A DNA stretch of 64,000 nt from Alteromonas gracilis (GTDB taxonomy: Bacteria; Pseudomonadota; Gammaproteobacteria; Enterobacterales; Alteromonadaceae), in assembly GCF_002993325.1 (NCBI RefSeq), contig NZ_PVNO01000022.1:104270-168269 (forward strand). Direction: 5' to 3'. Positions 27,925-37,021 of the stretch are shown here, in pieces. Each line of letters starts with the position of its first letter. Positions within the stretch are counted from its first letter, which is position 1. The notes under the pieces were generated by a model. That model made no database searches. It worked only from the letters and a program-made list of their open reading frames with translations, and was not told the DNA's origin. The translations under genes and the position numbers were made by a program.

Positions 27925-28956
27925 GTGGTAAATGATGTTTTAACAATTGGGGGTCAAACCATTGCCCCTGGCGAAACAAAAAAGATTGAGTTGGAAATGC
28001 CGCCGTTGTACACGGCGACCAATATGAGCATTCCCGTTTTTGTGAAAAGAGGTAAGCGCCCTGGCCCAATTATGTTTGTCAGCGCTGCCATTCACGGTGA
28101 TGAACTCAACGGCATCGAAATTGTGGGACGGCTTATCCGCTCAAAAGCTATAGAGCGTTTAAGAGGAACCCTTATCGCGGTGCCAATGGTGAACGTATAC
28201 GGCGTACTCAACCAATCTCGTTATTTACCTGACCGACGAGATTTAAATCGCAGTTTTCCAGGCAGCAAAAAAGGCTCTTTGGCCGGACGATTAGCGAATT
28301 TATTTTTTAAAGAAGTCGTAAGTAAATGTGATGTGGGCATTGATTTGCACACCGGTGCTATACATCGAAGCAATCTGCCTCAGATTCGTGCAGATTTAGA
28401 CGACGAAGATGTCCTAGAAATGGCCAAAGCATTTGGTGTTCCCGTACTTTTGAACGCAGAATTACGGGATGGCTCTTTACGCGAAGCGGCAAGTGAAAGT
28501 GGCGTTAAAATATTGCTTTATGAAGCCGGGCAAGCGCTGCGCTATGATGAGTTTTCTATTCGTGCCGGCGTAAGGGGTATTATAAACACCATGCGCCACT
28601 TGGGCATGCTCAATAAAAGCCGAAGTAAAGGCCATAACATTGAGCGGTTTATCGCCAGACAAAGTGGGTGGGTAAGAGCGCCAGAAAGCGGCTTTGTAAC
28701 CCACTTAGCACAGCTGGGTGACCACGTAGAGAAAGGTGACAAACTTGCAATTATTGCAGACCCATTCGGTAACTATTTAGACAGTTTAGAGAGCCCGGCA
28801 GAGGGCGTGGTTATTGGTAAACAAAATATACCGCTAACGCAAGAAGGCGAGGCGGTTTATCACATTGCGTACTTCTCAGAGCCAGATACGGTTGCAGAAC
28901 ATGTGGAACTACTACAGGATAATTTACTGCCACTAGAGCAGGCTCCTATTTTATAA
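27925..28956 (+). CDS. Succinylglutamate desuccinylase/aspartoacylase family metallohydrolase
   Basis: A 343-residue M14-type deacylase. Zinc ligands are in AAIHGDELNGIEIVGRL (His-x-x-Glu near residues 54-57) and IDLHTGAIHRSNLPQIR (His near 139); the catalytic Glu is probably in LLYEAGQALRYDE (near 195). A C-terminal beta-barrel (VRAPESGFVTHLAQLGDHVEKGDKL) resembles a biotinyl-like domain, as in related proteins. The start is a GTG with GGGA upstream; no in-frame ATG precedes the domain. It lies between rimK and the rimB-like gene. A role trimming acyl or glutamyl groups is inferred from context only. Confidence 0.87.
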   Translation: MVNDVLTIGGQTIAPGETKKIELEMPPLYTATNMSIPVFVKRGKRPGPIMFVSAAIHGDELNGIEIVGRLIRSKAIERLRGTLIAVPMVNVYGVLNQSRYLPDRRDLNRSFPGSKKGSLAGRLANLFFKEVVSKCDVGIDLHTGAIHRSNLPQIRADLDDEDVLEMAKAFGVPVLLNAELRDGSLREAASESGVKILLYEAGQALRYDEFSIRAGVRGIINTMRHLGMLNKSRSKGHNIERFIARQSGWVRAPESGFVTHLAQLGDHVEKGDKLAIIADPFGNYLDSLESPAEGVVIGKQNIPLTQEGEAVYHIAYFSEPDTVAEHVELLQDNLLPLEQAPIL

Positions 28957-28973
28957 AATTGGTAGATAAACTG

Positions 28974-29408
28974 ATGAACAAAAAGAAAATTGTCGGTGCA
29001 GTAGAGCTGTGCGATTTACCCAAGCTTGCAATTACAGATTTAAATGTGCGTGTAGATACAGGGGCGGCAACCTCTTCGCTACACGTAGACAATATCGAAG
29101 AATTTGAGCAAGACGGCGAGCTGTGGATTAAATTTGATATCCACCCTGATATTCATAACGTTGATCGCGTAGTGCGAAGAGAAGCCCGTGTAGAAGGCCA
29201 AAAGCGAGTAAAAAGCTCAACCGCTACACGAGAGAGGCGATATGTGATAATTACGCCTATAATAATGGACGGATATCAGTGGGATATTCAGTTAACCCTC
29301 ACTGACCGCTCGGAAATGACCTATCTTATGTTACTGGGTCGCGAGGCAATGAGCGGGCAATTTATTGTAGACCCCGAATATGATTTTCTGCTTACGGGGA
29401 AGGATTAA
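28974..29408 (+). CDS. rimB: RimB-like retropepsin-type protein (DUF785, 'ATP-dependent zinc protease' family)
   Basis: A 144-residue protein of the DUF785 family. The retropepsin-like active-site triplet Asp-Thr-Gly-Ala is in LNVRVDTGAATSSLHVDNI near residue 28, followed by the conserved IDGYQWDIQLTLTDRSEM-like stretch and MLLGREAMSGQFIVDP at the C-terminus. In Pseudomonas, RimB works with RimK to control glutamation of ribosomal protein S6; order rimK-deacylase-rimB here fits. Start set at ATG 28974; a TTG at 28959 lacks a ribosome-binding site. The historical 'zinc protease' name is not supported by visible metal motifs. Confidence 0.82.
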   Translation: MNKKKIVGAVELCDLPKLAITDLNVRVDTGAATSSLHVDNIEEFEQDGELWIKFDIHPDIHNVDRVVRREARVEGQKRVKSSTATRERRYVIITPIIMDGYQWDIQLTLTDRSEMTYLMLLGREAMSGQFIVDPEYDFLLTGKD

Positions 29409-29484
29409 AAGTCATCAGCCAGGTCAAAGGTAATGATGAAGCCTCTCTTAACAAGGCGTGCGTCGACCGCATGAGATAACACAT

Positions 29485-30456
29485 ATGGACGTTAGGGCAA
29501 TAATTTTAGGTGTAGTGTTACCACTGCTAAGCGCGTTCTCGCTTTCTTGTGCTCACGCGACAGAGCCAGCATTCAATAAAGTAAATAACGACTTACCCCA
29601 TACCCTAATTCGTTTGCCTAATGTTCACCCTGGAAGAGACAGTGTATATGCATACGCTAAAACGCTGCTGACTGAAGCGCTTCTGGTTACAGAACCTCAA
29701 TACGGTACTTTCGAGATTATGGTTAGTGGTCAAGAGTCGGCGCAAGAACGCCAATTACGTAGCCTTGAACACAACCTGTTAGATGTCACTTGGAGCGTAA
29801 CGTCAACGGAAAGAGAACGCCAGTTTCTTCCTGTCCGCATACCAATAATGGCCGGGCTTTTCGGGAAGCGTGCGCTTTTTGTAAAAGAGGGAGATGAGCG
29901 CCTTAAGTACGTTAAAACCTTGGAAGAGCTCAAATCGTTCAGAACAGTTCTTGGCTACGACTGGCCTGATACAAAAATCTTTCGCGCTAATGACCTGCCG
30001 GTTTTAGAAACGACCTACCGCGCTTCCTTTCGTATTGTCTCTGAAGGATTTGCCGACATCTTTCCGCGCAGTGTAATGGAAATTAGAGAAGAGTTTGAAG
30101 ATGAAAAGCTAACTCGAGGGCTTGCCATAGACGACAACCTTATTATTTCCTATCCAAGCCCTATTTTCTTCTTTGTAAGAAGCGACAATCACGCGTTAGC
30201 TAACCGAATTGCTGAGGGCTTGCTTATCATGTTTGAATCAGGAAGGTTTCAGGAACTTCTGCTCTCTCAGGATAATTTTCGACACGGTATGTCGATGCTC
30301 AATGGCCGCACTGAACTAAAAATTCAAAACCCGCTGTTAAGCGAACCTAGTCGTATTGCCCTTGAAAAATTTCTTCCAGAGTTTACTGCGACCAAAACAA
30401 TTCAACAGTTCAACGCTAGTGAGTCGGTGGCTCCAGTTCAAGCTGAGAAGCGATGA
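29485..30456 (+). CDS. Periplasmic solute-binding family 3-like protein
   Basis: A 323-residue protein with a signal peptide (AIILGVVLPLLSAFSLSCAHA). The remainder resembles extracellular solute-binding domains of the polar amino-acid type: YAKTLLTEALLVTEPQYGTFEI early, KYVKTLEELKSFRTVLGYDWPDTKIF in the middle, and FVRSDNHALANRIAEGLLIMFESGRFQELLL late. No transporter genes are adjacent, so it may be a sensor-type or orphan binding protein. Start at ATG 29485 rather than GTG 29458 because the signal peptide begins there. Its last 41 bases overlap the 3' end of crbR on the other strand. Confidence 0.75.
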   Translation: MDVRAIILGVVLPLLSAFSLSCAHATEPAFNKVNNDLPHTLIRLPNVHPGRDSVYAYAKTLLTEALLVTEPQYGTFEIMVSGQESAQERQLRSLEHNLLDVTWSVTSTERERQFLPVRIPIMAGLFGKRALFVKEGDERLKYVKTLEELKSFRTVLGYDWPDTKIFRANDLPVLETTYRASFRIVSEGFADIFPRSVMEIREEFEDEKLTRGLAIDDNLIISYPSPIFFFVRSDNHALANRIAEGLLIMFESGRFQELLLSQDNFRHGMSMLNGRTELKIQNPLLSEPSRIALEKFLPEFTATKTIQQFNASESVAPVQAEKR

Positions 30457-31060
30457 GGACAGCCTGAGTCCGGTTATTAATACCAAGCTTTTTGAAGATG
30501 GCAGTTACATGCGCTTTTACTGTTGCTTCGGCTATATCTAAATTGAAGCCTATTTGTTTATTTAACAGTCCGTCCCGCATATAGCATAAAACTTTGTATT
30601 GAGAAGGCGTTAGTGACGCTACTTTATCTGCAAGCTCAGAGAACGCTTCATCAACTTCATCGACATTGTCGCTGAGATTATCCGGTAGCCAAACATCACC
30701 ATCTAAAATCGCCTCTACGGCGTTCGCAATATCCTGGGCACTCGCGGTTTTAGGAATAAAGCCGAGCGCGCCAACGCTAATAATCTTTGAAATCAGTGTC
30801 GTGTCTTCTGTACCTGACACTACGGCAACAGGAAGATCGGGGAAAAGCTTGCGGATATGCAAAAGGCCAAACAGGTCATTACTGCCCGGCATATGCAAAT
30901 CTAAAAGTAATAAGTCGATATCCTCGTTATTGAGAATATCGACAGTAGTAGGTAAATCGCCAGCCTCTTTAAGCGTCAAGGCTGGCAGAGACAAGGACAA
31001 AGCGCCTCTCAGTGCATCGCGATACAGCGGATGATCATCAGCGATCAGAAGAGTTATCAT
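30416..31060 (-). CDS. crbR: CrbR-like LuxR-family response regulator
   Basis: A 214-residue protein: REC domain (Asp in DLLLLDLHMPGSND, about residue 55; Asp pair in IADDHPLY) and a C-terminal LuxR/NarL helix-turn-helix (LTPSQYKVLCYMRDGLLNKQIGFNLDIAEATVKAHVTAIFKKLGINNRT). It is 18 bases downstream of acs on the same strand and is probably its co-transcribed regulator. With the CrbS-like kinase at 22322 it would form the CrbSR pair that switches on acetate use. The 3' end overlaps the convergent solute-binding gene by 41 bases, which is unusual for this compact but not gene-dense genome. Confidence 0.9.
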   Translation of the reverse strand: MITLLIADDHPLYRDALRGALSLSLPALTLKEAGDLPTTVDILNNEDIDLLLLDLHMPGSNDLFGLLHIRKLFPDLPVAVVSGTEDTTLISKIISVGALGFIPKTASAQDIANAVEAILDGDVWLPDNLSDNVDEVDEAFSELADKVASLTPSQYKVLCYMRDGLLNKQIGFNLDIAEATVKAHVTAIFKKLGINNRTQAVLIASQLELEPPTH

Positions 31061-31078
31061 TGTCTGTGCCCTTAATGC

Positions 31079-33025
31079 TTATTTATTTAGACGTTCCTCT
31101 ATCAGTGTATCAACAACCGACGGATCCGCCAATGTAGACGTGTCGCCTAACTGCTCATGTTCATTGGCAGCAATCTTACGTAAGATGCGGCGCATGATTT
31201 TACCCGAGCGAGTCTTGGGCAAACCATTAGACCACTGGATCATGTCAGGGGTAGCGATAGGGCTTAACTCTTGGCGTACCCAGGCTTTAAGCTCTTTGGT
31301 TAGTGCTTCGTCAGCCTCAACACCTTCATTAGGCGTAACGTAAACGTAAATCCCCTGCCCTTTGATATCATGAGGGTACCCGACTACTGCCGCTTCAGCG
31401 ACTTTAGGATGGGCGACCAGCGCACTTTCAATTTCAGCGGTACCTAAGCGATGCCCTGATACGTTCAGTACATCATCTACACGCCCTGTGATCCAATAGT
31501 AACCGTCTTCATCACAGCGCGCGCCGTCACCGGTAAAATAAACGCCCTTGTATGCACTGAAGTAAGTGTTTATAAAGCGCTGATGATCACCATAAACGGT
31601 GCGGGCCTGGCTTGGCCAGCTGTCTTTTATAACTAGATTGCCCTCAGCTGCACCTTCCAATTCATTGCCATCGGCATCAAATAAGGCAGGCTGAATACCG
31701 AAAAATGGTCGACTTGCGGACCCTGGTTTTAACTCCGTAGCGCCCGGCAGAGGTAAAATCATATGACCCCCCGTTTCGGTTTGCCACCAAGTATCTATGA
31801 TAGGGCAACGTCCCTTACCAATGACACGATGATACCACTCCCACGCCTCTGGATTAATTGGCTCACCGACGGTACCGAGTAAACGAAGGGAAGACAAATC
31901 ACACCCTTCTGCTGGCACATCACCATGGGCCATGAGCGCGCGAATTGCCGTTGGGGCGGTATAAAGGCTGTTTACTTTATATTTTTCAACGACCTGAGCA
32001 ATACGTTTTACATCAGGATAGGTAGGAACCCCTTCAAAAAATACTTGAGATGCAGCGTTAACCATAGGTCCATACACCATATAGCTATGACCTGTGATCC
32101 AGCCCACATCAGCGGTACACCAATAAATATCATCATCTTTATAATCGAATGCATATTTAAATGTCATTGCAGAATAAAGCAGGTAGCCACCGGTTGTATG
32201 AACAACGCCTTTAGGTGTGCCCGTAGACCCTGACGTGTAAAGAATGAATAGTGGGTCCTCGGCGTTCATCACTTCAGGTTCACACTGACCTGACATATCC
32301 TCGATGGCGTCATGCCACCATACATCATGCTCTTCGTTCCAATCGATATCGCCACCCGTTAGCTTGTGAACAACGACATGAGTAATGGATGGACACGCGC
32401 CGTTTGCTAAGGCTTTATCTACATTCGCTTTTAATGGAATGCTTCTGCCCGCACGACGACCTTCATCGGCAGTAATAACAACTTTAGCACTGCTGTCATT
32501 AATGCGATCAGCAATCGCATTTGGTGAGAAACCACCAAATATGACCGAATGCACAGCGCCGATTCGGGCACACGCCAGCATAGCGTACGCCGCCTCTGGT
32601 ACCATCGGCATGTAAATAGCGACGCGGTCACCCTTTTCAACACCCATTCCTTTAAGCGCGTTAGCTAATTTACACACTTCATAATGCACTTGTTGATAAG
32701 TGATATCTTGACTATCTTCTGGAGAGTCGCCTTCCCAATGGAAGGCGACTTTAGTGGCGTTCTTAGCCAAGTGGCGGTCGATGCAGTTGTAACTAGCGTT
32801 TAGTTCACCATCCTCAAACCACTTTATTGAGACATCATTCTCGCCGAAAAACGTGTTTTTGATCTTCGTAGGTTTTTGATACCACTCAAGAATAGACGAA
32901 TGTTCCGCCCAAAACGCTTCCGGCGCTTCTACTGACTGTTTATACATCGCGTCATATTGCGATGCATTGAGGTGGGTAGACTGAAGAATGTTCTCAGGTA
33001 CAGGATAAGTCTTGCTGGCGCTCAT
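31079..33025 (-). CDS. acs: Acetyl-CoA synthetase (AMP-forming)
   Basis: A 648-residue enzyme, near the 652 of E. coli. Motifs: adenylation P-loop [20 protein letters not shown] (near 260), [11 protein letters not shown] (near 410), [22 protein letters not shown] (near 520), and the acetylation-site lysine in [17 protein letters not shown] (near 605). It makes acetyl-CoA from acetate, ATP and CoA. Start at ATG 33025 with GGAGG nine bases upstream; the open frame extends seven codons further. Upstream are three GAC(C/T)(A/T)TGGTC-type motifs shared with the crbS/symporter spacer. A divergent porin gene shares this promoter region. Confidence 0.97.
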   Translation of the reverse strand: MSASKTYPVPENILQSTHLNASQYDAMYKQSVEAPEAFWAEHSSILEWYQKPTKIKNTFFGENDVSIKWFEDGELNASYNCIDRHLAKNATKVAFHWEGDSPEDSQDITYQQVHYEVCKLANALKGMGVEKGDRVAIYMPMVPEAAYAMLACARIGAVHSVIFGGFSPNAIADRINDSSAKVVITADEGRRAGRSIPLKANVDKALANGACPSITHVVVHKLTGGDIDWNEEHDVWWHDAIEDMSGQCEPEVMNAEDPLFILYTSGSTGTPKGVVHTTGGYLLYSAMTFKYAFDYKDDDIYWCTADVGWITGHSYMVYGPMVNAASQVFFEGVPTYPDVKRIAQVVEKYKVNSLYTAPTAIRALMAHGDVPAEGCDLSSLRLLGTVGEPINPEAWEWYHRVIGKGRCPIIDTWWQTETGGHMILPLPGATELKPGSASRPFFGIQPALFDADGNELEGAAEGNLVIKDSWPSQARTVYGDHQRFINTYFSAYKGVYFTGDGARCDEDGYYWITGRVDDVLNVSGHRLGTAEIESALVAHPKVAEAAVVGYPHDIKGQGIYVYVTPNEGVEADEALTKELKAWVRQELSPIATPDMIQWSNGLPKTRSGKIMRRILRKIAANEHEQLGDTSTLADPSVVDTLIEERLNK

Positions 33026-33105
33026 AAGGATTGCCTCCAATATCAATAATGTAAAATTCTTGTTGTATGGTGAAACACTCTAGCCATTCAAGCACAAAGC
33101 AAAAT

Positions 33106-33194
33106 GAGACTTTGGTCTTAGCAACACCCTACTTAGGTGCTAAGCGTCAAGTATTACGGAAAAGTATTACGACTATGGTCTTATGCGACCATAG
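33106..33194. promoter_or_regulatory. Candidate CrbR sites between acs and the porin gene
   Basis: GACTTTGGTC (33106-33115), GACTATGGTC (33169-33178) and the inverted GACCATAGGC (33185-33194) share the motif seen at 22244-22270. They lie 80-170 bases before acs and 88-176 bases before the porin ATG. Shared control of acs, porin, symporter and crbS by CrbR is inferred. Confidence 0.5.
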
Positions 33195-33281
33195 GCGTAT
33201 TTAATTTTGCGATAATACGTACACAATCAGTAATGTTAACGTTGAATTTACATTTATTTAACCACTTTTGGAACAGACACG

Positions 33282-34445
33282 ATGAAAGCTAAAATAAAAA
33301 ATACGGCGACGGCGGTAGCGCTGTGCCTAGCAGCATCAAGCGGTGCAGCACAAGCAGCAACGATCGGCGATACAAGTGTGAAATTCACAGGCTATGTCAA
33401 AGTTGACGCCATGGTCAGTGACTACTCAGACGGCACCATTGCTTCGGGTAGCGTTGGCCGAGACTTTTACATCCCTTCACTAACTCCTGTTGGTGGCGTT
33501 GACGAAGACCCACAATTTGATGCACATATTCGAACTTCACGATTCCGTTTCGCAACGTCTACGCCGACAGAAGAAGGCGATACGATAAACGGTGTGTTTG
33601 AACTTGATTTTGTTGTTACCAGTGGTGGTGATGAGCGTATTAGTAACTCTTACGTACCACGCGTTCGCCACGCCTATATAACGTACAAAAACTGGTTGGT
33701 AGGCCAAACCTGGACCACGTTTATGGATGTAGGTGCCCTGCCTGAATCACTCGACTTTATTGGTACAACTGACGGCATAACGTTCGGACGCCAAGTCATG
33801 CTGAGATATACCAACGGCGGCCTTCAAATTGCACTAGAAAACCCGGAATCTACCATAACGCCATTCGGTGGAGGCGGCCGTATCACCAGTGACGACAACG
33901 CAATCCCTGACTTAATCGCGGCATATACGTCAAAACAGGACTGGGGTTATGTAAAGGTTGCGGGCTTAGTTAGACAGCTTTCTTATGACAATGCCGCTGG
34001 CATTGATGCTGACGAAACCAGCTTTGGTGTGTCAGTGACAGGTAAATACAACCTGTCGAACGGCGATGATATCCGTTTTACATTCAATACCGGTAGCGGT
34101 CTAGGCCGATATTCAGCGCTTAATGCTGTAAATGGCGCTGTTCTTAACGAAAGCGGTGACCTCGAAGCTATCGACTCAACAGGCTACGGCATTGCATATC
34201 GCCACAAGTGGAGCGATAAGGCGCGCAGTAGCATTATGTTCTCGGCCTTTGAAGCTGACAATGATGTATCGCTAACTGGCTTGGCTACCACCGAAAGCAC
34301 ATATAGCACCCGTGTGAACTACCTATATTCGCCAACTAAGGCATTAACCGTAGGTGCCGAATACGCTTTCGCAAAACGAGAAGTTGAATCAGGCCTTGAA
34401 GGCGACATGAACCGTTTCCAAGTCTCAGCGAAATACGCATTCTAA
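33282..34445 (+). CDS. DcaP-like trimeric outer-membrane porin
   Basis: A 387-residue protein with a signal peptide (ATAVALCLAASSGAAQAA) and a beta-barrel ending in KYAF with terminal Phe. The early KFTGYVKVDAMVSDYSDG and the HIRTSRFRFATSTPTEEGDTINGVFELDF segments, plus YITYKNWLVGQTWTTFMDVGALPESLDFIG, are typical of DcaP porins, which pass dicarboxylates and other organic acids. It is divergent from acs with shared motifs, which fits carboxylate entry (inference). GGAA lies nine bases before the ATG. A strong hairpin follows. Confidence 0.9.
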   Translation: MKAKIKNTATAVALCLAASSGAAQAATIGDTSVKFTGYVKVDAMVSDYSDGTIASGSVGRDFYIPSLTPVGGVDEDPQFDAHIRTSRFRFATSTPTEEGDTINGVFELDFVVTSGGDERISNSYVPRVRHAYITYKNWLVGQTWTTFMDVGALPESLDFIGTTDGITFGRQVMLRYTNGGLQIALENPESTITPFGGGGRITSDDNAIPDLIAAYTSKQDWGYVKVAGLVRQLSYDNAAGIDADETSFGVSVTGKYNLSNGDDIRFTFNTGSGLGRYSALNAVNGAVLNESGDLEAIDSTGYGIAYRHKWSDKARSSIMFSAFEADNDVSLTGLATTESTYSTRVNYLYSPTKALTVGAEYAFAKREVESGLEGDMNRFQVSAKYAF

Positions 34446-34462
34446 GAAAATTAAGACGTAAC

Positions 34463-34506
34463 AAAAAAACCGGCGCTTCTTCAGTAAGAAGCGCCGGTTT
34501 TCTTTA
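34463..34506. terminator. Bidirectional terminator, porin / Na-Pi cotransporter
   Basis: ACCGGCGCTTCTT (34469-34481) pairs perfectly with AAGAAGCGCCGGT (34486-34498) around CAGT. TTTCTTT follows on the plus side, and seven A residues on the left give a T run on the minus strand. Confidence 0.95.
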
Positions 34507-34559
34507 TCTGTTAAGTAAAAAGCTATGCCCTGCCACTCAGAAAACCCGCTTTTTGGGGA

Positions 34560-35708
34560 CTAAATAGTCGTAAAGATAATACCCAATGGAACGACGAAGA
34601 AAAGTCCACCGACATAGGCCGCACCATACACTTTCCTTTCCGCTGCCAGAACTGATAGCTGATACGACAAGTTAATAGGGATATTTCGCAGAACAGGGAT
34701 ACCGTAAATAAGCGTTACGCCAAGTACGTTATAAATAAGATGTACCAGTGCAATTTGCAAAGCGAACCCACTATTTACACCCACTACTCCTAAGGCAGCA
34801 ATTAACGCAGTGATACACGTTCCGATATTAGCCCCCAGGGTGAAAGGATATATCTCACGGGCTTTCAAAACGCCAGCACCAACCAGAGGCACCATGAGCG
34901 ATGTGGTGGTAGATGATGACTGAACCAAAACCGTCATCAGAGCGCCGGATGTAATACCTGATATGGGGCCTTGCCCAATGCTTTTATGTAATAGGTCCTT
35001 AGCTTTGCCCACCATAAGCGATTTCATGATTTTGCCCATGTAGGTGATTGAAACCATGATAAGTGCAATACCCAAAAGGATTTTGACGATGCCCGGATAA
35101 ACCGACGGCAAAAACTGAAGTGATTGAGAAACTAAATCTGTTACGGGCTGTGTGGCTGCCTTTATGGGATTAAACCCACTTACTCCTAACGCTTCCCCAG
35201 TGTGAATAAGCGCTACAACTTGCCCACTTAAATACTCTAGAATGCCAAACGCCATCTCAAGCGGTAGAAATATTAGCACCGATAAAACATTGAAAAAGTC
35301 GTGGATGGTAGCGGCATTAAAAGCCCGCTGAAACTCTTCTTTTTTCGCAACGTGCCCAAGGCTTACCAGTGTATTTGTGATGCTGGTTCCGATATTTGCG
35401 CCCATCATCATGGGCACGGCAATGGTAATAGGTAATCCACCAGCAACCATTCCAACAATAATCGAAGTAACCGTGCTTGAAGACTGAATTAAAGCGGTAG
35501 ACACCATGCCGATAATCAAGCCCATGATAGGGTTTGAAGCGAAGTTGAAAAGCTCTCGCGCTTGCTCGCCAGCCGCATATTTAAAACCGCTGCCAATCAT
35601 ACTTACGGCAAGTAGCATGACATAAACAAGTAAAATAAGAAGAAGCCATCGTTGCCAGTTGTTGTTCTTTTCTAATGAACTGGCGGAAATTATCTGTGGG
35701 TCAATCAT
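34560..35708 (-). CDS. Na/Pi cotransporter family protein (NptA/PF02690 type)
   Basis: A 382-residue membrane protein with two repeats of the Na+/Pi cotransporter fold. The QSSS motifs are doubled: TALIQSSSTVTSIIVGMVAGG near residue 61 and TVLVQSSSTTTSLMVPLVGAGVL near residue 265, each followed by a MMGANIGTSITNT- or LGANIGTCITALIAALG-like segment. Members import phosphate or export solutes with Na+. No PhoU-like domain is attached. The ribosome-binding site is weak. It is a single-gene unit after the bidirectional terminator. Confidence 0.92.
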   Translation of the reverse strand: MIDPQIISASSLEKNNNWQRWLLLILLVYVMLLAVSMIGSGFKYAAGEQARELFNFASNPIMGLIIGMVSTALIQSSSTVTSIIVGMVAGGLPITIAVPMMMGANIGTSITNTLVSLGHVAKKEEFQRAFNAATIHDFFNVLSVLIFLPLEMAFGILEYLSGQVVALIHTGEALGVSGFNPIKAATQPVTDLVSQSLQFLPSVYPGIVKILLGIALIMVSITYMGKIMKSLMVGKAKDLLHKSIGQGPISGITSGALMTVLVQSSSTTTSLMVPLVGAGVLKAREIYPFTLGANIGTCITALIAALGVVGVNSGFALQIALVHLIYNVLGVTLIYGIPVLRNIPINLSYQLSVLAAERKVYGAAYVGGLFFVVPLGIIFTTI

Positions 35709-35902
35709 TTAATAATGGGTACAAGTTATGACAGAAAAACCCATAGTATTACCAACGTGTGACACAAAAATGACGGGAAACGCCCGCCACTTTTGCGAAA
35801 AGATGGGCTAAAAAGATTCGAGCCCTTCAACTTGCACTATGTCTTTTATAGCGGCCTTGCACCATCTAAACAACAAGGGTGAAGCCCGAAACTTATGCGG
35901 GC

Positions 35903-36955
35903 CTAAAAACCCATAGGATATTGGCGCAGTACGTCATGAGTAGCCTTCAACGTCTCTTGAGACAAATCCATATCAAACGCTTCTATATTTTCTTTCAGCT
36001 GAGGCATTGTTGTTGCCCCTATGATAGTAGAAGTAACACCGGGTACTTGTTTACACCAGGCTAAAGCAAGTTGAGAGGGCGTCACACCAGCTTTTTGAGC
36101 AATTTTTATGTATTCAGCAGTGGCAGCTTGCGCAGGCGGTTTATCTCTGAATAATCCCATACGCTGAGCTAATGTCCATCGGCTCCCTTCCGGGCGCGCA
36201 CCGTTTTGATATTTACCACTTAGCATACCCGTGGCCAGTGGCGACCATGGTAAATAAGCAATATTTTCAAGCTCACACATTTCAATGAGATACGGCCAAT
36301 CCTTCGCGTGAAGTAGGCTGAACTCGTTTTGAATAGACACGGGCAAAGGCATATCAAGCTCTTTACAGAGCATAAGAAAAGCGTGAATTCCCCAAGGCGT
36401 ATCATCCGACAGCCCCCAGTGCCTAATTTTTCCTTCATCAAGGGCGCGCTTGATCCCCATTAGGATATCTCGCATACCGTCGAGTTCTTTCTCACGATCG
36501 GTTTTTGTTGGATTTGCGCCATCCGGCCAATGTTTACCAAAGTGAGGGGTAACTCTGTTTGGCCAGTGAAGTTGATAAACGTCTATATAATCTGTATTCA
36601 AACGTTCCAAAGAGTACGTTAACGCATTGGCAATCGCGCCAGAAGTAATTGGACCCGCATTGCGAATATACTTAAGTCCGCTGCCGGCTATTTTAGTCAT
36701 CAGTATGATGTCTTTACGCTTGGACGCGTTGCGTGAAAGCCAATTTCCAATAACACGCTCTGTGTCGCCGTAGGTATCAACGTTTGGCGGTACTGGATAC
36801 ATTTCTGCGGTATCAATGAAATTCACGCCTTTATCTAACGCATAGGCCAATTGCTCGTCAGCATCTTGCTGAGTATTTTGAATACCCCAAGTCATAGTGC
36901 CCAAACATATGTCTGACACTTGTAAATCGCTCGTTCCCAAACGGTTAAACTTCAT
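35903..36955 (-). CDS. tas: Tas-like NADP-dependent aldo-keto reductase
   Basis: A 350-residue TIM-barrel oxidoreductase. The catalytic tetrad is visible: Asp and Tyr in VNFIDTAEMYPVPPNVDTYGDTE (the PVPP insertion is typical of Tas), Lys in ILMTKIAG, and His in YIDVYQLHWPNR. The cofactor end matches SQLALAWCKQVPGVTSTIIGATTMPQLKEN. The physiological substrate of Tas is not established. AAAAGGT lies nine bases before the ATG. The 190-base gap before the Na/Pi gene shows only a weak GCCCG/CGGGC stem (35884-35902) without a T tract. Confidence 0.92.
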   Translation of the reverse strand: MKFNRLGTSDLQVSDICLGTMTWGIQNTQQDADEQLAYALDKGVNFIDTAEMYPVPPNVDTYGDTERVIGNWLSRNASKRKDIILMTKIAGSGLKYIRNAGPITSGAIANALTYSLERLNTDYIDVYQLHWPNRVTPHFGKHWPDGANPTKTDREKELDGMRDILMGIKRALDEGKIRHWGLSDDTPWGIHAFLMLCKELDMPLPVSIQNEFSLLHAKDWPYLIEMCELENIAYLPWSPLATGMLSGKYQNGARPEGSRWTLAQRMGLFRDKPPAQAATAEYIKIAQKAGVTPSQLALAWCKQVPGVTSTIIGATTMPQLKENIEAFDMDLSQETLKATHDVLRQYPMGF

Positions 36956-37021
36956 TTTACTTATACCTTTTTAATGCAATATCGAGCTGATCGCTTGGTG
37001 CAACAAAGTCCCTACTAGGTA

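Noticed and set aside
28974..29408. A true zinc protease assignment for the RimB-like protein
   Set aside because: No HExxH or other metal motif is visible; the DTGA motif points to a retropepsin-like fold.
35883..35902. GCCCG/CGGGC stem downstream of the aldo-keto reductase gene
   Set aside because: Short stem with no T tract on either strand, so a terminator call is not supported.
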